Source of the DNA: Streptomyces sp. NBC_00425
GTDB taxonomy: Bacteria; Actinomycetota; Actinomycetes; Streptomycetales; Streptomycetaceae
Length of the DNA stretch: 64,000 nucleotides
Reading direction: 5' to 3'
Assembly (NCBI RefSeq): GCF_036030735.1
Contig: NZ_CP107928.1
Location: 2,480,001-2,544,000 of the forward strand
The notes under the pieces are model-generated. The model made no database searches. It was not told the DNA's origin and saw nothing but the letters and a program-made list of their open reading frames with translations. The first letter of the stretch is position 1. Each line of letters starts with the position of its first letter. Position numbers and translations under genes: made by a program. Below are positions 8,726-17,653 of the stretch, one piece after another.

Positions 8726-8764
8726 ACGCTGAAACCTCCCACTGACGTCAGAGGCACCTCTGAC
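8726..8764. promoter_or_regulatory. MerR-type operator, copy D (reversed) plus dyad
   Basis: Read on the minus strand this stretch gives CTGACGTCAGTGGGAGG then TTTCAGCGT, closely matching copy A but pointing away from merR. Overlapping it is a perfect 7-bp dyad GTCAGAG-N4-CTCTGAC (8747-8764). It ends 27 nt before the merR start, so it probably serves autoregulation. Confidence 0.5.
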
Positions 8765-8791
8765 ATGACATTGGACCGGCAAGGAGGAGCG

Positions 8792-9187
8792 ATGCGGATC
8801 GGAGAGGTCGCCGAACAGGCGGGGGTCAGCGTCCGGGCACTGCGGTACTACGAGGAGCAGGGGCTGCTCGGCGCCACCCGTACCGGCGGCGGGCAGCGGC
8901 AGTACCCGGAGGGCGCGGTCGCCCGGGTCAGGATGATCCAGCAGCTGTACGCCGCCGGCCTGGCGAGCAGGCTCGTCCGCGAGGTCCTGCCGCGGTGCAT
9001 GAACGAGGGCCCCTCGCCCATCGGTTTCACCGACAGCCTCATCACCGAACGGGCCCGCATCGACCGCCAGATCGGCGACCTGACGGCAGTGCGCGCCCGC
9101 CTCGACGAGATCATCGCGGTGGCGACGGACCCGAGCCACCCGCACCACAGCCACCCCGTACGCGGCGCCGCCGCCAGTACCGCCTGA
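8792..9187 (+). CDS. MerR family transcriptional regulator
   Basis: 131 residues. The winged-helix N-terminus is canonical (MRIGEVAEQAGVSVRALRYYEEQGLL, then GGQRQY), followed by a coiled-coil dimerisation helix (FTDSLITERARIDRQIGDLTAVRARLDEII). No cysteine cluster for metal or Fe-S binding is present: the one Cys in PRCMNEG is isolated, so a small organic signal is more likely. AAGGAGGAG precedes ATG 8792; the longer upstream frame lacks similarity. Matching operators stand before SDR/DJ-1, VOC and MDR genes, making this the probable regulator of all of them. A broken near-copy lies at 17654. Confidence 0.92.
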   Translation: MRIGEVAEQAGVSVRALRYYEEQGLLGATRTGGGQRQYPEGAVARVRMIQQLYAAGLASRLVREVLPRCMNEGPSPIGFTDSLITERARIDRQIGDLTAVRARLDEIIAVATDPSHPHHSHPVRGAAASTA

Positions 9188-9230
9188 ACCGGCCTGCCCA
9201 CCCACAAGGTGGTGTGCGGCAGGCCGGTTC
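9186..9230 (+). terminator. Strong terminator after merR
   Basis: Perfect 13-bp stem (9186-9198 with 9218-9230) starting within the merR stop codon, with a smaller nested hairpin in its 19-nt loop. Confidence 0.8.
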
Positions 9231-9261
9231 AGCGACGGACCTCACCGTGACCTCAGGCCGC

Positions 9262-9427
9262 TCTGGGCATCATCGAGCGGCGGCTCGGCGTTCGCATGGA
9301 CAAGAACGAGGCACTGCCCCTTGCTCTGCACTTCGTCAATGCCCAGATCGGATCCGGTTCCGCGGCACCGGTGACATCGCGGCGACCATGCAGATGACAC
9401 AGTCACCGCAGGTCGCACAGGGTCAGC
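9262..9427 (+). pseudogene. PRD-type antiterminator fragment
   Basis: One frame reads GIIERRLGVRMDKNEALPLA then LHFVNAQIG. A second frame continues GDIAATMQMTQ. Both resemble successive helices of a PTS regulation domain (PRD) in LicT/BglG-type antiterminators (IERRLG...DEA..LALHFVNAQ; then ...T..MT). A frameshift lies between them and the RNA-binding domain is missing. The assignment rests on pattern memory. Confidence 0.45.
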
Positions 9428-9479
9428 GCATCGCCGCTACCGCCACCGAGACGACCGGGTGGCCGCTGGTTTCCCGCTT

Positions 9480-10082
9480 TCAGCGCACCGCGGTGATCGT
9501 GATCCCGGCCACCACGCCGTCGCCCCGTAGCGTCAGCGCCGCCGGGCCTTCGTGGCGCACGCAGTCGAGACGGCCGAGCGTGATCTCTTGGCCGTCAGGT
9601 CCGTCGATGGTGATCCCCTCGGTGACGGCCATGACGAGCAGGGTCTCGCCCGCGGCGCAGGCCAACTCCGTCACCCGTGCGGCGGCGACGGTGATGATCC
9701 GCACCTGTGCCGTCGCACGGCTCCTGCGGGTCATCACATTCAGGTTGCGGACCGCGCCCGCCTCCAGCCGACAGTCCGTCGCCGCGTCGCCGGAGAAGGC
9801 GAAGGGGCTCAGCGGCCCGACCGGATGCGCTGTCCCGTCCACCGTCAGCACCATGCCCTCGCCCTCGACGGGGGTGATCACACGGTCGATACCGGGAAAG
9901 GCGGAGAAGGAGCCTCCCGCGTCCACGTCCGCGACACTCACCCGCCAGTCGAAGCCGTCCGTGCTCTCCACCGAGGCCAGGGGCGCCTGCACGGCGCCCG
10001 ACGCGACCTCCCGGGTCACACCGCCGCCGTTCTTCCACGGCATGCCGCGGTACCGGCTCCAGCGCAGAGCATCTTCGCCCAT
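9480..10082 (-). CDS. HutD/Ves family protein
   Basis: 200 residues of a bicupin-like HutD/Ves fold: WKNGGGVTREVAS near the N-terminus, DWRVSVADVDAGGSFSAFPGIDRVITPVEG in the middle, then PFAFSGDAATDCRLEAGAVRNLNVMTRR. These motifs are diagnostic for the family, found with histidine-utilisation genes in some bacteria and alone in E. coli (Ves). Its biochemical role is not established. I start at ATG 10082 (GGGGAAGGAAG upstream). No hut genes are nearby, so the family name should not be read as a pathway assignment. Confidence 0.85.
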   Translation of the reverse strand: MGEDALRWSRYRGMPWKNGGGVTREVASGAVQAPLASVESTDGFDWRVSVADVDAGGSFSAFPGIDRVITPVEGEGMVLTVDGTAHPVGPLSPFAFSGDAATDCRLEAGAVRNLNVMTRRSRATAQVRIITVAAARVTELACAAGETLLVMAVTEGITIDGPDGQEITLGRLDCVRHEGPAALTLRGDGVVAGITITAVR

Positions 10083-10285
10083 CCGACACCGCTTCCTTCC
10101 CCTGCCATCCGGTCGGCTGCCCACACCGGTGAACCCGGGCCACCGGCCACTCGGTTGTCGGACGGCGGGAGCGCCCAGGCCATGATCATCGACCGAGCGG
10201 CCAGCGTACGTGCCGACCACGCGCGCACGGTGGGGCGCTTGACCGGGCAGGCCGAGCCCCGAGACTCGTGAGCCGGAGGATCACC

Positions 10286-10915
10286 TCATGTTCTGGCGTG
10301 CTGTGTGTCGGCGGGGTACTGGGCGACAAGAAGTGGCCAGGTCAGTTCGGCCATCTCGGTCGGTGTGCGGGGGCTGTCGCGTTGGAGCCAGTCGGTGGCC
10401 ACGCCGAGGAGCGCGCCGGCGATGAACGCGGCGGGTACGTCGTGAGGGATGTCGGCCGCCGAGGCACTGTCCGGCGCGGCGCCGGCGTTCAGGCGCACGG
10501 TGACATGGACGCTGGCGGTCATGCGGCTGCGGATGTGGTCGATGACGCGGGCGCTGCCCTGCGGCCCCAGGAGGCTGCGGTAGAGGCCGGCGTGCTCGGC
10601 GAGGTTCTCGAAGAACGCGACGAGTGACCGGGCGGGTTCCGCGTCCGGGTCCGCCGGTGAGGGGTCGAGGACGGGGAGTGACTCGATCAGGGTGTCGATC
10701 GTCGAGGTACAGGCGGCCTCGGCCAGTTCGTGCACGTCCCGGTAGTGGTCGTAAAAGGTCGTGCGGTTCACACCGGCCTGTTCGGCCACGTCCGCGACGC
10801 TGATCTGCCCCAGCTCCTGCTCCTCGACGAGCTTGATCAGCGCGCCCTGCAGGGCCGCGTGAGTGCGACGTACGCGCCGGTCGGCTACCGGCGGGTTCTG
10901 TCGGGTCGTGGTCAT
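10286..10915 (-). CDS. TetR family regulator
   Basis: 209 residues. The HTH runs RRTHAALQGALIKLVEEQELGQISVADVAEQAGVNRTTFYDHYRDVHEL (given in parts: helix 1 RRTHAALQGALIKL; recognition helix NRTTFYDHY). The C-terminal part is of the TetR_C_33-like kind (LVAFFENLAEHAGLYRSLLG). ATG 10915 follows a TATCGT -10-like box by about 7 nt, so the transcript looks leaderless; a GTG at 10924 is an alternative. It is divergent from the SDR at 11102 with paired TAACCGAC/GTCGGTTA repeats between, so it probably represses itself and that SDR. Confidence 0.88.
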   Translation of the reverse strand: MTTTRQNPPVADRRVRRTHAALQGALIKLVEEQELGQISVADVAEQAGVNRTTFYDHYRDVHELAEAACTSTIDTLIESLPVLDPSPADPDAEPARSLVAFFENLAEHAGLYRSLLGPQGSARVIDHIRSRMTASVHVTVRLNAGAAPDSASAADIPHDVPAAFIAGALLGVATDWLQRDSPRTPTEMAELTWPLLVAQYPADTQHART

Positions 10916-10930
10916 GGCTGACACGATACC

Positions 10931-10968
10931 TAACCGACGTCTGTTGGTTTTCCTACGACTGTCGGTTA
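10931..10968. promoter_or_regulatory. Inverted-repeat operator between TetR and SDR genes
   Basis: TAACCGAC (10931-10938) and GTCGGTTA (10961-10968) are perfect inverted arms. Inside lies CGTCTGTTGGTT, itself related to the arms. The pair covers the probable -35/-10 zone of the leaderless TetR transcript and the promoter side of the SDR gene. Confidence 0.6.
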
Positions 10969-11101
10969 ACGTGCTTCATGGAGGTGGTGGCGCTGTCCGG
11001 CCGACGTGAACCGTGCAAGGAGCCGCCGGTCGTGCGTGCCAGCACGCCACCCCACCCAAGAACCCGGTCACTCCGCATCAGTCAGGAACAGGAGCCATGC
11101 C

Positions 11102-11875
11102 ATGAGGGGACTCACCGGACAGCGCATCGTCATCGCCGGAGGCGGTAACGGGATAGGCGCGGGCACCGCCGAGCGCCTCGCCGCCGAGGGCGCCACGGTC
11201 GTGATCGGCGACATCGACGTGGACGCGGCGCAGGCCACCGCCAAGCGCATCAGCGACGTCGGCGGAGCCGCCCTCGCCGTCGAGTTCGACCTCGCCGACG
11301 AGCGGTCGGTACGCGCCCTGTTCGATACCACCGTCGACCAGCTCGGCGGAGTCGACGGGCTCTACAACGTCGCCGCCGACGCCTCGGCGGACGTGCTGGG
11401 CCGGGACGGCGACCTGCTGGACATGGACCCGGCCGTATGGCGGCGCACCCTCGAGGTGAACCTGATCGGCTTCGCGCTCACCTGCCGCGCGGCCCTTCCC
11501 CTGCTGCTGGCAAAGGGCGGTGGAGCGATCGTCAACACCTCCTCGGCGTCCGCGCACGTGGGCGACCACCAACGCGCGGCGTACCAGACCAGCAAGGCCG
11601 GGATCAACGCGCTCACCCGCCATGTCGCCTCCCGCTGGGGCAAGGAGGGCATCCGCTGCAACTGCGTGTCGCCCGGGGTGGTGATGACCGAGTCCGCGGA
11701 GAAGATGGCCCTGACCCCTCAGGCGCTGGAATTCGCGCGAATGACCATCCCCAGCCCCCGGTTCGGCCGGCCCGGCGACCTGGCCGGAGTGGTGGCGTTC
11801 CTGCTCTCCGACGACGCGGAGTGGATCAACGGCCAGGTCTGGTCGATCAACGGCGGCGCACTTCTGCGCGAATGA
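11102..11875 (+). CDS. Short-chain dehydrogenase (classical SDR)
   Basis: 257 residues. NAD(P) loop GGGNGIG near residues 12-18, IGDIDVDAAQ after beta-2 (Asp favours NAD), catalytic NTSSASAHV and Tyr161-x3-Lys165 (YQTSK), and a C-terminal SINGG motif typical of the FabG-like group. AGGAG lies upstream of ATG 11102; the earlier ATG at 11097 stops at once. It is divergent from the TetR gene, which most likely controls it. It acts in the cytosol on an unknown alcohol or ketone. Confidence 0.9.
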   Translation: MRGLTGQRIVIAGGGNGIGAGTAERLAAEGATVVIGDIDVDAAQATAKRISDVGGAALAVEFDLADERSVRALFDTTVDQLGGVDGLYNVAADASADVLGRDGDLLDMDPAVWRRTLEVNLIGFALTCRAALPLLLAKGGGAIVNTSSASAHVGDHQRAAYQTSKAGINALTRHVASRWGKEGIRCNCVSPGVVMTESAEKMALTPQALEFARMTIPSPRFGRPGDLAGVVAFLLSDDAEWINGQVWSINGGALLRE

Positions 11876-12503
11876 CGATCGTCCCCGACCTGCTGCCCGA
11901 GCGCATGGCACGACCAGCTGTCGGCGCGGGGCACGACGCGGACCGGACGCTGGTGGTGGCGGACGGCCTCGCCGCTGCTGCCGAAGCAGCTGCGGCAGGG
12001 GGCGTCGATGTGCCGCGGTTACTGCAAGGTGCCTGCCGGGCTGCCGCAGCCCGTGGCCACCGGCCGGCTCCTGGTCCTGCCGACAGCGGGCGTCCTCCTC
12101 CACCAGGTCCAGAGAATCGGCCACCAGCCCGTGGCAACGACTCCGCGTGACCTTCCCGATCATCTCCACCGTGGGAGCCACGGCGCACCACCCGGCGCGG
12201 GCCGAAGAGTCGGCGTCCTTGCGCCGGCTTCGGAACCCCGGCCCGGCGACGCAACCCCGGCTCCGCCCCACACCGCCAACATCACCAACCAACGAGTCAA
12301 CGCCACCAACTCGAGTCGCAATTTCGGCTCGCGGCGCTCCGTTCCTTCCGGCCGTCCGCACAACTCCACTGACCGGTCCGTCAGTTGCAGACCGTCACAG
12401 ATCGGCGGTTCTGACGGACCTTCTCACCTCAGTGGCGGGCGATCCTTTGCCGAGCCGACCGCCGTCTCTGTCCATCGCCTCGCGGGGGTCTCACCCGAAA
12501 GAC
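11876..12503. other. Gene-poor stretch
   Basis: About 630 nt without a gene I can support. A 92-codon frame (11872-12150) overlapping the SDR stop is rich in Ala/Pro/Arg and looks like non-coding GC-rich DNA. Nothing in the other frames is recognisable. Confidence 0.5.
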
Positions 12504-12535
12504 TTGCACCTGACACTAGCGTCAGGTTCTAGCGT
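12504..12535 (+). promoter_or_regulatory. MerR-type promoter/operator, copy B (VOC)
   Basis: TTGCAC (12504-12509), a 20-nt spacer and TAGCGT (12530-12535). The spacer dyad is perfect here: ACCTGAC (12508-12514) and GTCAGGT (12521-12527). The VOC gene starts about 105 nt downstream of the expected transcription start. Confidence 0.75.
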
Positions 12536-12647
12536 TGCGGCTGAAGTTACAGAACAGCGCCGGTAGTTGGCCGTCGACGGGTCTGGGTCACTGCCACCTG
12601 GCCAATGTGCCCGCGGCTACCCCTCCCTCACCCCACAGAGGAGAATC

Positions 12648-13100
12648 GTGCCCTTCCATCACATCTGCATGGTGAGCGACCTGGAGCGATCGCTGCCCTT
12701 CTACCAGGACCTCCTGGGATTCAAGAACACGCTGTACGACGTCACACAGCCCGGCGAGTGGTTCGACACCTCGACGCTCGACGACATCCTCGGCGTGAAG
12801 AGCGCGGCGACCCGGATCGTGCTCGTCTCCGACGACTCCGGCGCGACGCTGGAACTGCAACAGGGGGCCAACCCGTTCACCACCAAGGCTCCGGACAAGT
12901 ACCTGCGCTACGGCGCGACCGGCATCACGGAGCTGGGGCTCAAATTGTCCGACATCGATGACCTTTTTAAGCGCGTCGAGGCCGCTGGTATCGAGGTTCA
13001 GACCGACTACGTCCGGTCCCCCTTGCCCGGAATCCGATCCTTCCTGTTCTACGACCCCGACGGCGCGCTCATCCAGGCCGTTGAGGACCACACCACATAG
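12648..13100 (+). CDS. VOC (glyoxalase/dioxygenase superfamily) protein
   Basis: 150 residues forming two beta-alpha-beta-beta-beta modules. HHICMVSDLERSLPFYQDLLGF gives the first metal-site His (residue 4 or 5). TGITELGLKLSDIDDLFKRVEAAGI begins the second module, and FLFYDPDGALIQAVE supplies the C-terminal Glu. Members include glyoxalase I, extradiol dioxygenases and epimerases. GTG 12648 sits 5 nt after GAGGAG. MerR operator copy B is its promoter. Together with the DJ-1 protein and the reductases it suggests a response to reactive aldehydes or quinones, which is an inference from context. Confidence 0.85.
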   Translation: MPFHHICMVSDLERSLPFYQDLLGFKNTLYDVTQPGEWFDTSTLDDILGVKSAATRIVLVSDDSGATLELQQGANPFTTKAPDKYLRYGATGITELGLKLSDIDDLFKRVEAAGIEVQTDYVRSPLPGIRSFLFYDPDGALIQAVEDHTT

Positions 13101-13760
13101 GTGAAGCGCTGCCCGACGCTCTCGCCCGTTGAACCGCTCCGGGGCTGGCGAAGGCTGTGATGTGCTCTGGCTCTGACGGAGTCAGCTTGCTGGTTGCAGG
13201 CACTCGATGAGCTTCTTCGGGGTCAAGGCTTTGGCGTTGTCGCGTGACGCCCCCAGTTCGTGGCGATCTGTCAGTTCAGCGGGGCCGGAGTGTGACAGTG
13301 ACCGTGCCTGCCGATGCGTCATCGCTGATCCCGATTGCCCTTGGCCAACTCCGTGAGTGTTCCGACGTCGTTTCCGAGGAGATCCCGGGCCTGCCGGCGC
13401 GGCTGACCGAGGTGTTGGACCCGCGGGATCCACGCAAGGGTGCGCCACCGCCCGGCCGGGGAGACCTCGCAGTACATGCTCTGGAGCCGGAATCTCGGCC
13501 AGGGCGAACCCGACACCCCCACCACTGTCACCCCGGCGGTGGCCGCGGGCGAGGGCTCTGACTCAAAGTGATCTGGCCTGCTTTCCAGGCCACGCGGTAC
13601 CTCTGCCTCGTCGAACACGGCGACGGTTCGAGCCCCCTCGGGCGCACGGTTTCGACAGTCCCACCGTAGCCCCCGCACACCCCCACAGCCGCAGAGGCGG
13701 ATGGCGCCCGGACACCTGGCGCCCGGCTCTTCCGCGGCACCCGATCGATATGGATCACAA
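13101..13760. other. Gene-poor stretch before the subtilase
   Basis: About 660 nt. An 88-codon minus frame (13182-13448) ending ALTPKKLIECLQPAS is the best open frame, but I recognise nothing in it. No promoter or hairpin stands out. Confidence 0.4.
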
Positions 13761-16700
13761 GTGACACGCACACCCATACGCCCGAGAGCGGCCATCACCA
13801 CTCTCGCGCCCCTCCTCGCCGGAGCCCTGACCCTCATGGCGGTCATCGCTCCCACCTCCACCGCTTCCGACACCAACTCCACTGGGGGCAAAGGCAGTTA
13901 CGGCGACGACACCTACATCGTCAAGCTCGCCGACCCACCCGTCGCCGCGTACGAGGGCGGGCTGCCCCGACTGCAGCGGACTGCGCCCACGGCGGGGAAG
14001 CGGCTCGACGCCGACTCCGCCACGGTCGAGAAGTACGTGGCGCACCTGGACGACCGTCGGGAGCGGGTCCTCGACGCCGTGCCCGGTGTCGAGACGCTCT
14101 ACGACTACTCCTACACGTTCAGCGGATTCGCCGCCGAACTGACCGGCCGGCAGGCCGCGAAGCTGGCCTCGACGCCTGGTGTCGTCTCGGTGACCCGGAA
14201 CACGGTCGCTCAGCTGACGTCGACGGGGCCCGACGATGGGCCGAGGGCGGACGGCCGGGCGGAAACCTACATCCGGACCGTGGCCGATGGCCGGGACGGG
14301 ACCGAGGGCAAGGTCACGGCTTCTGCGGCCCAGCAGCCGACCCCTTCCGGCGGGGTGAGCGGCCCCCAGGGCCAAGGTCTTTCAGGGGCGCGGGGCACCG
14401 CGCGATCAGCACTCACCGGACCCGCAGAAGTCCGAACACCGCACACCCCGGGCTCCCAGGCGCCCCGGACGGCCCGCCACGCCCAGTTCCCCGACACCCC
14501 CCGACTTCTCGGCCTCTCCGGCGCCAAGGGCCTGTGGGCGAAGGCGGGCGGCCCCGAGCACGCCGGAGAAGGCGTGATCGTCGGGATCGTGGACACCGGG
14601 TTCGACCCCTCGAACCCGATGTTCGCCGCACTGCCGAATCCGCGCCCCGACGCCGGGGCCATCGCCAGGAAGTGGCACGGCGACTGTGACCCGGGCGACG
14701 ACCCCACGCACAAGGTGACCTGCAACAACAAGGTGATCGGCGCACAGTGGTTCGGTGCGGGCGTCCCCGCGGACCGCGAAGACGCCCCCTCGCCGTTGGA
14801 CACCAGCAGCCACGGCACCCACACCGGCAGCACGGCCGCCGGGAACCACGGCGTCGCCGCGTCGGTACCCGGCAGCAACGCCGAGGGCAGGCTCAGTGGT
14901 GTCGCCCCGGCTGCCCGCCTCGCCTTCTACAAGGCGTGCTGGCCGGGCTTCGGCTGCCCGACCGTGGACCTCACGGCCGCGATCGACAGGGCCGTGGCGG
15001 ACGGCGTCGACGTCATCAACTTCTCCATCACCGGCACACTCACCGAGCAGCCCGACATGGAGGCCATGTTCAACGCGGCCAAGGCGGGCGTGTTCGTCGC
15101 CGCGGCCGCCAACAACGGCGGCCCGGACTCGGTGCACCACACCGGCCCGTGGGTCACGACGGTCGCCGCGTCGTCGCACGACACCCAGTACACCACCTCC
15201 CTGGTCCTCGGCGACGGCCGCCGCTACACCCGCGTCGGCCTGAACCCGGGTGCCGGCTCTGCCCCGCTGGTCGAGGCAGCCGCCGTACGCAAGGACGGCT
15301 CGGACGCCGGCCGGGCTGCGCTGTGCGCGCCAGGCACGCTCGATCCGGCCCAGGCGAAGGGCAAGATCATCGTCTGCGACCGAGGCGGTGCCGGCATCTG
15401 GGAGGACGACAAGTCGGACGAGGTCCTGGCGGTCGGCGGCAAGGGTCTCGTACTCACCGACACCCCGGCCTACGACGAGTTCCTGCCCCCGTACGTCTTC
15501 TCGGTGCCCCTGATCCAACTCGACCTCGACGACGCGAAGGCAGTCCACGCATACGCCTCCCAGGCCGGCGCGACCGCCCGGTTCACGCCCACCCAGAGCA
15601 GCCACCGGGCCACCCGGGAGATCGCCTCCTTCTCCTCCAGCGGCCCGGACCACTTCAGCGACGGCGACCTGCTCAAGCCGGACATCGCCTCCTTCGGTCA
15701 GACCATCCCGGCGGGCGTGGTGCCCGGCAGCACCAGCTATTACCCCGGCCGGTTCAGCTTCTCCGACGGCACCTCGATGGCGTCCCCGCACATCGCCGGC
15801 CTCGCCGCCCTGCTGCGGCAACTGCACTCCGACTGGTCACCGATGGAGATCAAGTCGGCGCTGATGACGACGGCCACGCCCACCGACGAGAACGGCGACC
15901 CCATCGGCCGCGAACTGGCCGACTCCGCCTCGCCCCTCGACTACGGCGCGGGCCTGCCCCGAGTCACCCGGGCCACCGACCCCGGCCTGGTCTACGACTC
16001 CACCTCCGCCGACTGGACCGCCTACCTCTGCGCGATCGGCCAGAAGCCGACCACCGAGGACGGCACCGATGCCTGCGCCACGGCCACGAAGACCGACCCC
16101 AGCGACCTCAACTATCCGTCGATCGCAGTCGGTGACCTGCTGGCCGGTCAGACGGTGACGCGCACGGTCACCAACGTCTCGGCGCGCACCGCCACGTACA
16201 GGGCGAATCTCCAGACCCCGCCGGGCTTCCGCGCCGAGGTCACCCCGAAGCGGCTGACGGTCACGCCGGGCGCGTCGGCGTCGTACAAGGTGACCTTCGA
16301 GCGTACGAGTGCGGCCCACAACGCCTGGTCCTTCGGCTCCCTGACGTGGAGCGACGCGCACAGCCACCACGAGGTCACCAGCCCGGTCGCCCTGCGCTCC
16401 GTAGCGTTGTCCGCCCCGAAAGAGGCCGTGGTCACCGGTGGTGACTCCGCGACGCTGAGGCCCGCAGTCGACTGGAACGGCGAGCTGACCGCGAAGGCGT
16501 CCCTCTACACCGGCGAGAAGACCACCGGCACCCTCACCGGCACCGACCAGGCGGACTTCACCATGAGTCAGGGCACCAACGACGCCGTCGTCAAACACCA
16601 CGTCCACGTCCCCGCAGGCACCCCCTTCACCCGGTTCGCCATCACCTCCGCGGACCACGTCCCCGGCAGCAACCTCGACCTCTACGCCTTCGACACCAAC

Positions 16701-17030
16701 GGCAACCACATCGGCGACTGGGCCGGCCCCGGCTCCGACGAACACGTCGATCTGCCGCCCGGCGACTACGACGTCTACGTCCGCCAGTCAGAACTGCCGA
16801 CAGGCACCACCAGCCAGCAGTACACCCTGCGGAGCTGGAAGGTCGGCCAGGGCACCCCGGCCGTGACACCCACGGTCACCCCGAGCGAGCAGAATGTCTC
16901 GGCGGGCGACCGTCCGGAGGTCACGGTGTCGTGGCCGGACGCGAAACGCGGCCAACAGTACGTCGGCGCCGTCGAGTACGGCGACGGGTCGACCACCCTC
17001 GGACACACGGCGTTGACAGCCACGCCGTAG
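13761..17030 (+). CDS. Secreted S8 subtilisin-like serine protease
   Basis: 1089 residues. A signal peptide (RPRAAITTLAPLLAGALTLMAVIAPTSTA) is followed by an I9 propeptide (TYIVKLADPPVAAYEGG...AKLASTPGVVSVTRN). The catalytic domain carries Asp278 (IVGIVDTGFD), His351 (SSHGTHTGSTAAG), the oxyanion Asn (AANNGG) and Ser672 (SDGTSMASPHIAG). A PA domain is inserted between His and Ser. Fibronectin-III-like and prepeptidase-like modules end the protein. It is exported and should degrade external protein. GTG 13761 is the best start before the signal peptide, though its ribosome site is weak. About 80 low-complexity residues between propeptide and catalytic domain contain a repeat element. Good terminator at 17069. 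Confidence 0.93.
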   Translation: MTRTPIRPRAAITTLAPLLAGALTLMAVIAPTSTASDTNSTGGKGSYGDDTYIVKLADPPVAAYEGGLPRLQRTAPTAGKRLDADSATVEKYVAHLDDRRERVLDAVPGVETLYDYSYTFSGFAAELTGRQAAKLASTPGVVSVTRNTVAQLTSTGPDDGPRADGRAETYIRTVADGRDGTEGKVTASAAQQPTPSGGVSGPQGQGLSGARGTARSALTGPAEVRTPHTPGSQAPRTARHAQFPDTPRLLGLSGAKGLWAKAGGPEHAGEGVIVGIVDTGFDPSNPMFAALPNPRPDAGAIARKWHGDCDPGDDPTHKVTCNNKVIGAQWFGAGVPADREDAPSPLDTSSHGTHTGSTAAGNHGVAASVPGSNAEGRLSGVAPAARLAFYKACWPGFGCPTVDLTAAIDRAVADGVDVINFSITGTLTEQPDMEAMFNAAKAGVFVAAAANNGGPDSVHHTGPWVTTVAASSHDTQYTTSLVLGDGRRYTRVGLNPGAGSAPLVEAAAVRKDGSDAGRAALCAPGTLDPAQAKGKIIVCDRGGAGIWEDDKSDEVLAVGGKGLVLTDTPAYDEFLPPYVFSVPLIQLDLDDAKAVHAYASQAGATARFTPTQSSHRATREIASFSSSGPDHFSDGDLLKPDIASFGQTIPAGVVPGSTSYYPGRFSFSDGTSMASPHIAGLAALLRQLHSDWSPMEIKSALMTTATPTDENGDPIGRELADSASPLDYGAGLPRVTRATDPGLVYDSTSADWTAYLCAIGQKPTTEDGTDACATATKTDPSDLNYPSIAVGDLLAGQTVTRTVTNVSARTATYRANLQTPPGFRAEVTPKRLTVTPGASASYKVTFERTSAAHNAWSFGSLTWSDAHSHHEVTSPVALRSVALSAPKEAVVTGGDSATLRPAVDWNGELTAKASLYTGEKTTGTLTGTDQADFTMSQGTNDAVVKHHVHVPAGTPFTRFAITSADHVPGSNLDLYAFDTNGNHIGDWAGPGSDEHVDLPPGDYDVYVRQSELPTGTTSQQYTLRSWKVGQGTPAVTPTVTPSEQNVSAGDRPEVTVSWPDAKRGQQYVGAVEYGDGSTTLGHTALTATP
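14390..14431 (+). repeat. Streptomyces intergenic-type repeat inside the protease gene
   Basis: The run beginning CAGGGGCGCGGGG and ending GGACCCGCAG matches, from memory, a short element scattered between genes of many Streptomyces (AGGGGCGCGGGGAACTGCG...GACCCGCAG). Here it is read in frame within the linker of the subtilase. Confidence 0.5.
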
Positions 17031-17068
17031 CCGCGCCTCGGTAGCCGTTGGTGCGAACCATCGGTGAG

Positions 17069-17107
17069 CGATCCGCCCGCGCACTCCCCGAGTGCGCGGG
17101 CGGATCG
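17069..17107 (+). terminator. Terminator after the subtilase
   Basis: Perfect 17-bp stem (17069-17085 with 17091-17107) and 5-nt loop, 39 nt past the stop codon. Confidence 0.88.
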
Positions 17108-17279
17108 CGTCGGCCCGAACCCTGACCCGCTCCGGTGCCCCCGATGGCCCGGCAGGTGCCCCTCGTTCCCGGCCGGCCTCCGCTCTGCCCTACAAGTGGC
17201 AGCTCTGGTAGGGAAGTTGCAGCAGGAGAAGGCATGAGTGGTGCGACGGGACAAGGCGCGGACGATGGCCGCGGTGACC

Positions 17280-17398
17280 GCGGATGCAGCGTTGTGCTCC
17301 ACATAGCCGAACTCGTCACTCCAGAGACGGTCGACGCGGCCGTAGTGCGCGATGGTTTTGGCCAGCACCTTCTCGTCGGCGCGGCCTGAAGCACCTTC
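17280..17398 (-). pseudogene. IS21 IstB-like ATPase fragment
   Basis: Leftward reading gives RADEKVLAKTIAHYGRVDRL followed by WSDEFGYVEHNA. IstB helper ATPases have DEKVLAKTIARYGRVDLLxxDELGY at their Walker B region, so the match is good over about 35 codons. It is isolated, with Walker A and the rest absent. The gap 17110-17650 otherwise shows nothing I can name. Confidence 0.55.
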
Positions 17399-17653
17399 CG
17401 GGCCGGAGGCTGTTGCTGGACACTCATGAGTTCCGTTGGGGATCCAGCGCGGCGGCTCAGGCGTTGCTGAGATGAGGCAACGACGTATGCGTGCACACCG
17501 TCTTCCACGACTGGCTGCCGATACAGGGGTGGTCGCGCGGAGCACCCGGTTCACGATTCTGCTGCATCCTGCCCATGCCCGGATACGGCGGGCCCCCGTA
17601 TCCCCCGGCACTGGCCGGGCAAGTAGTCGAGGCCGTGCGTAACGCCGTGAGCA

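Noticed and set aside
11872..12150. 92-codon frame overlapping the SDR stop by ATGA
   Set aside because: The overlap looks attractive, but the product is Ala/Pro/Arg-rich with no structure or similarity, and it lacks coding bias after about 40 codons.
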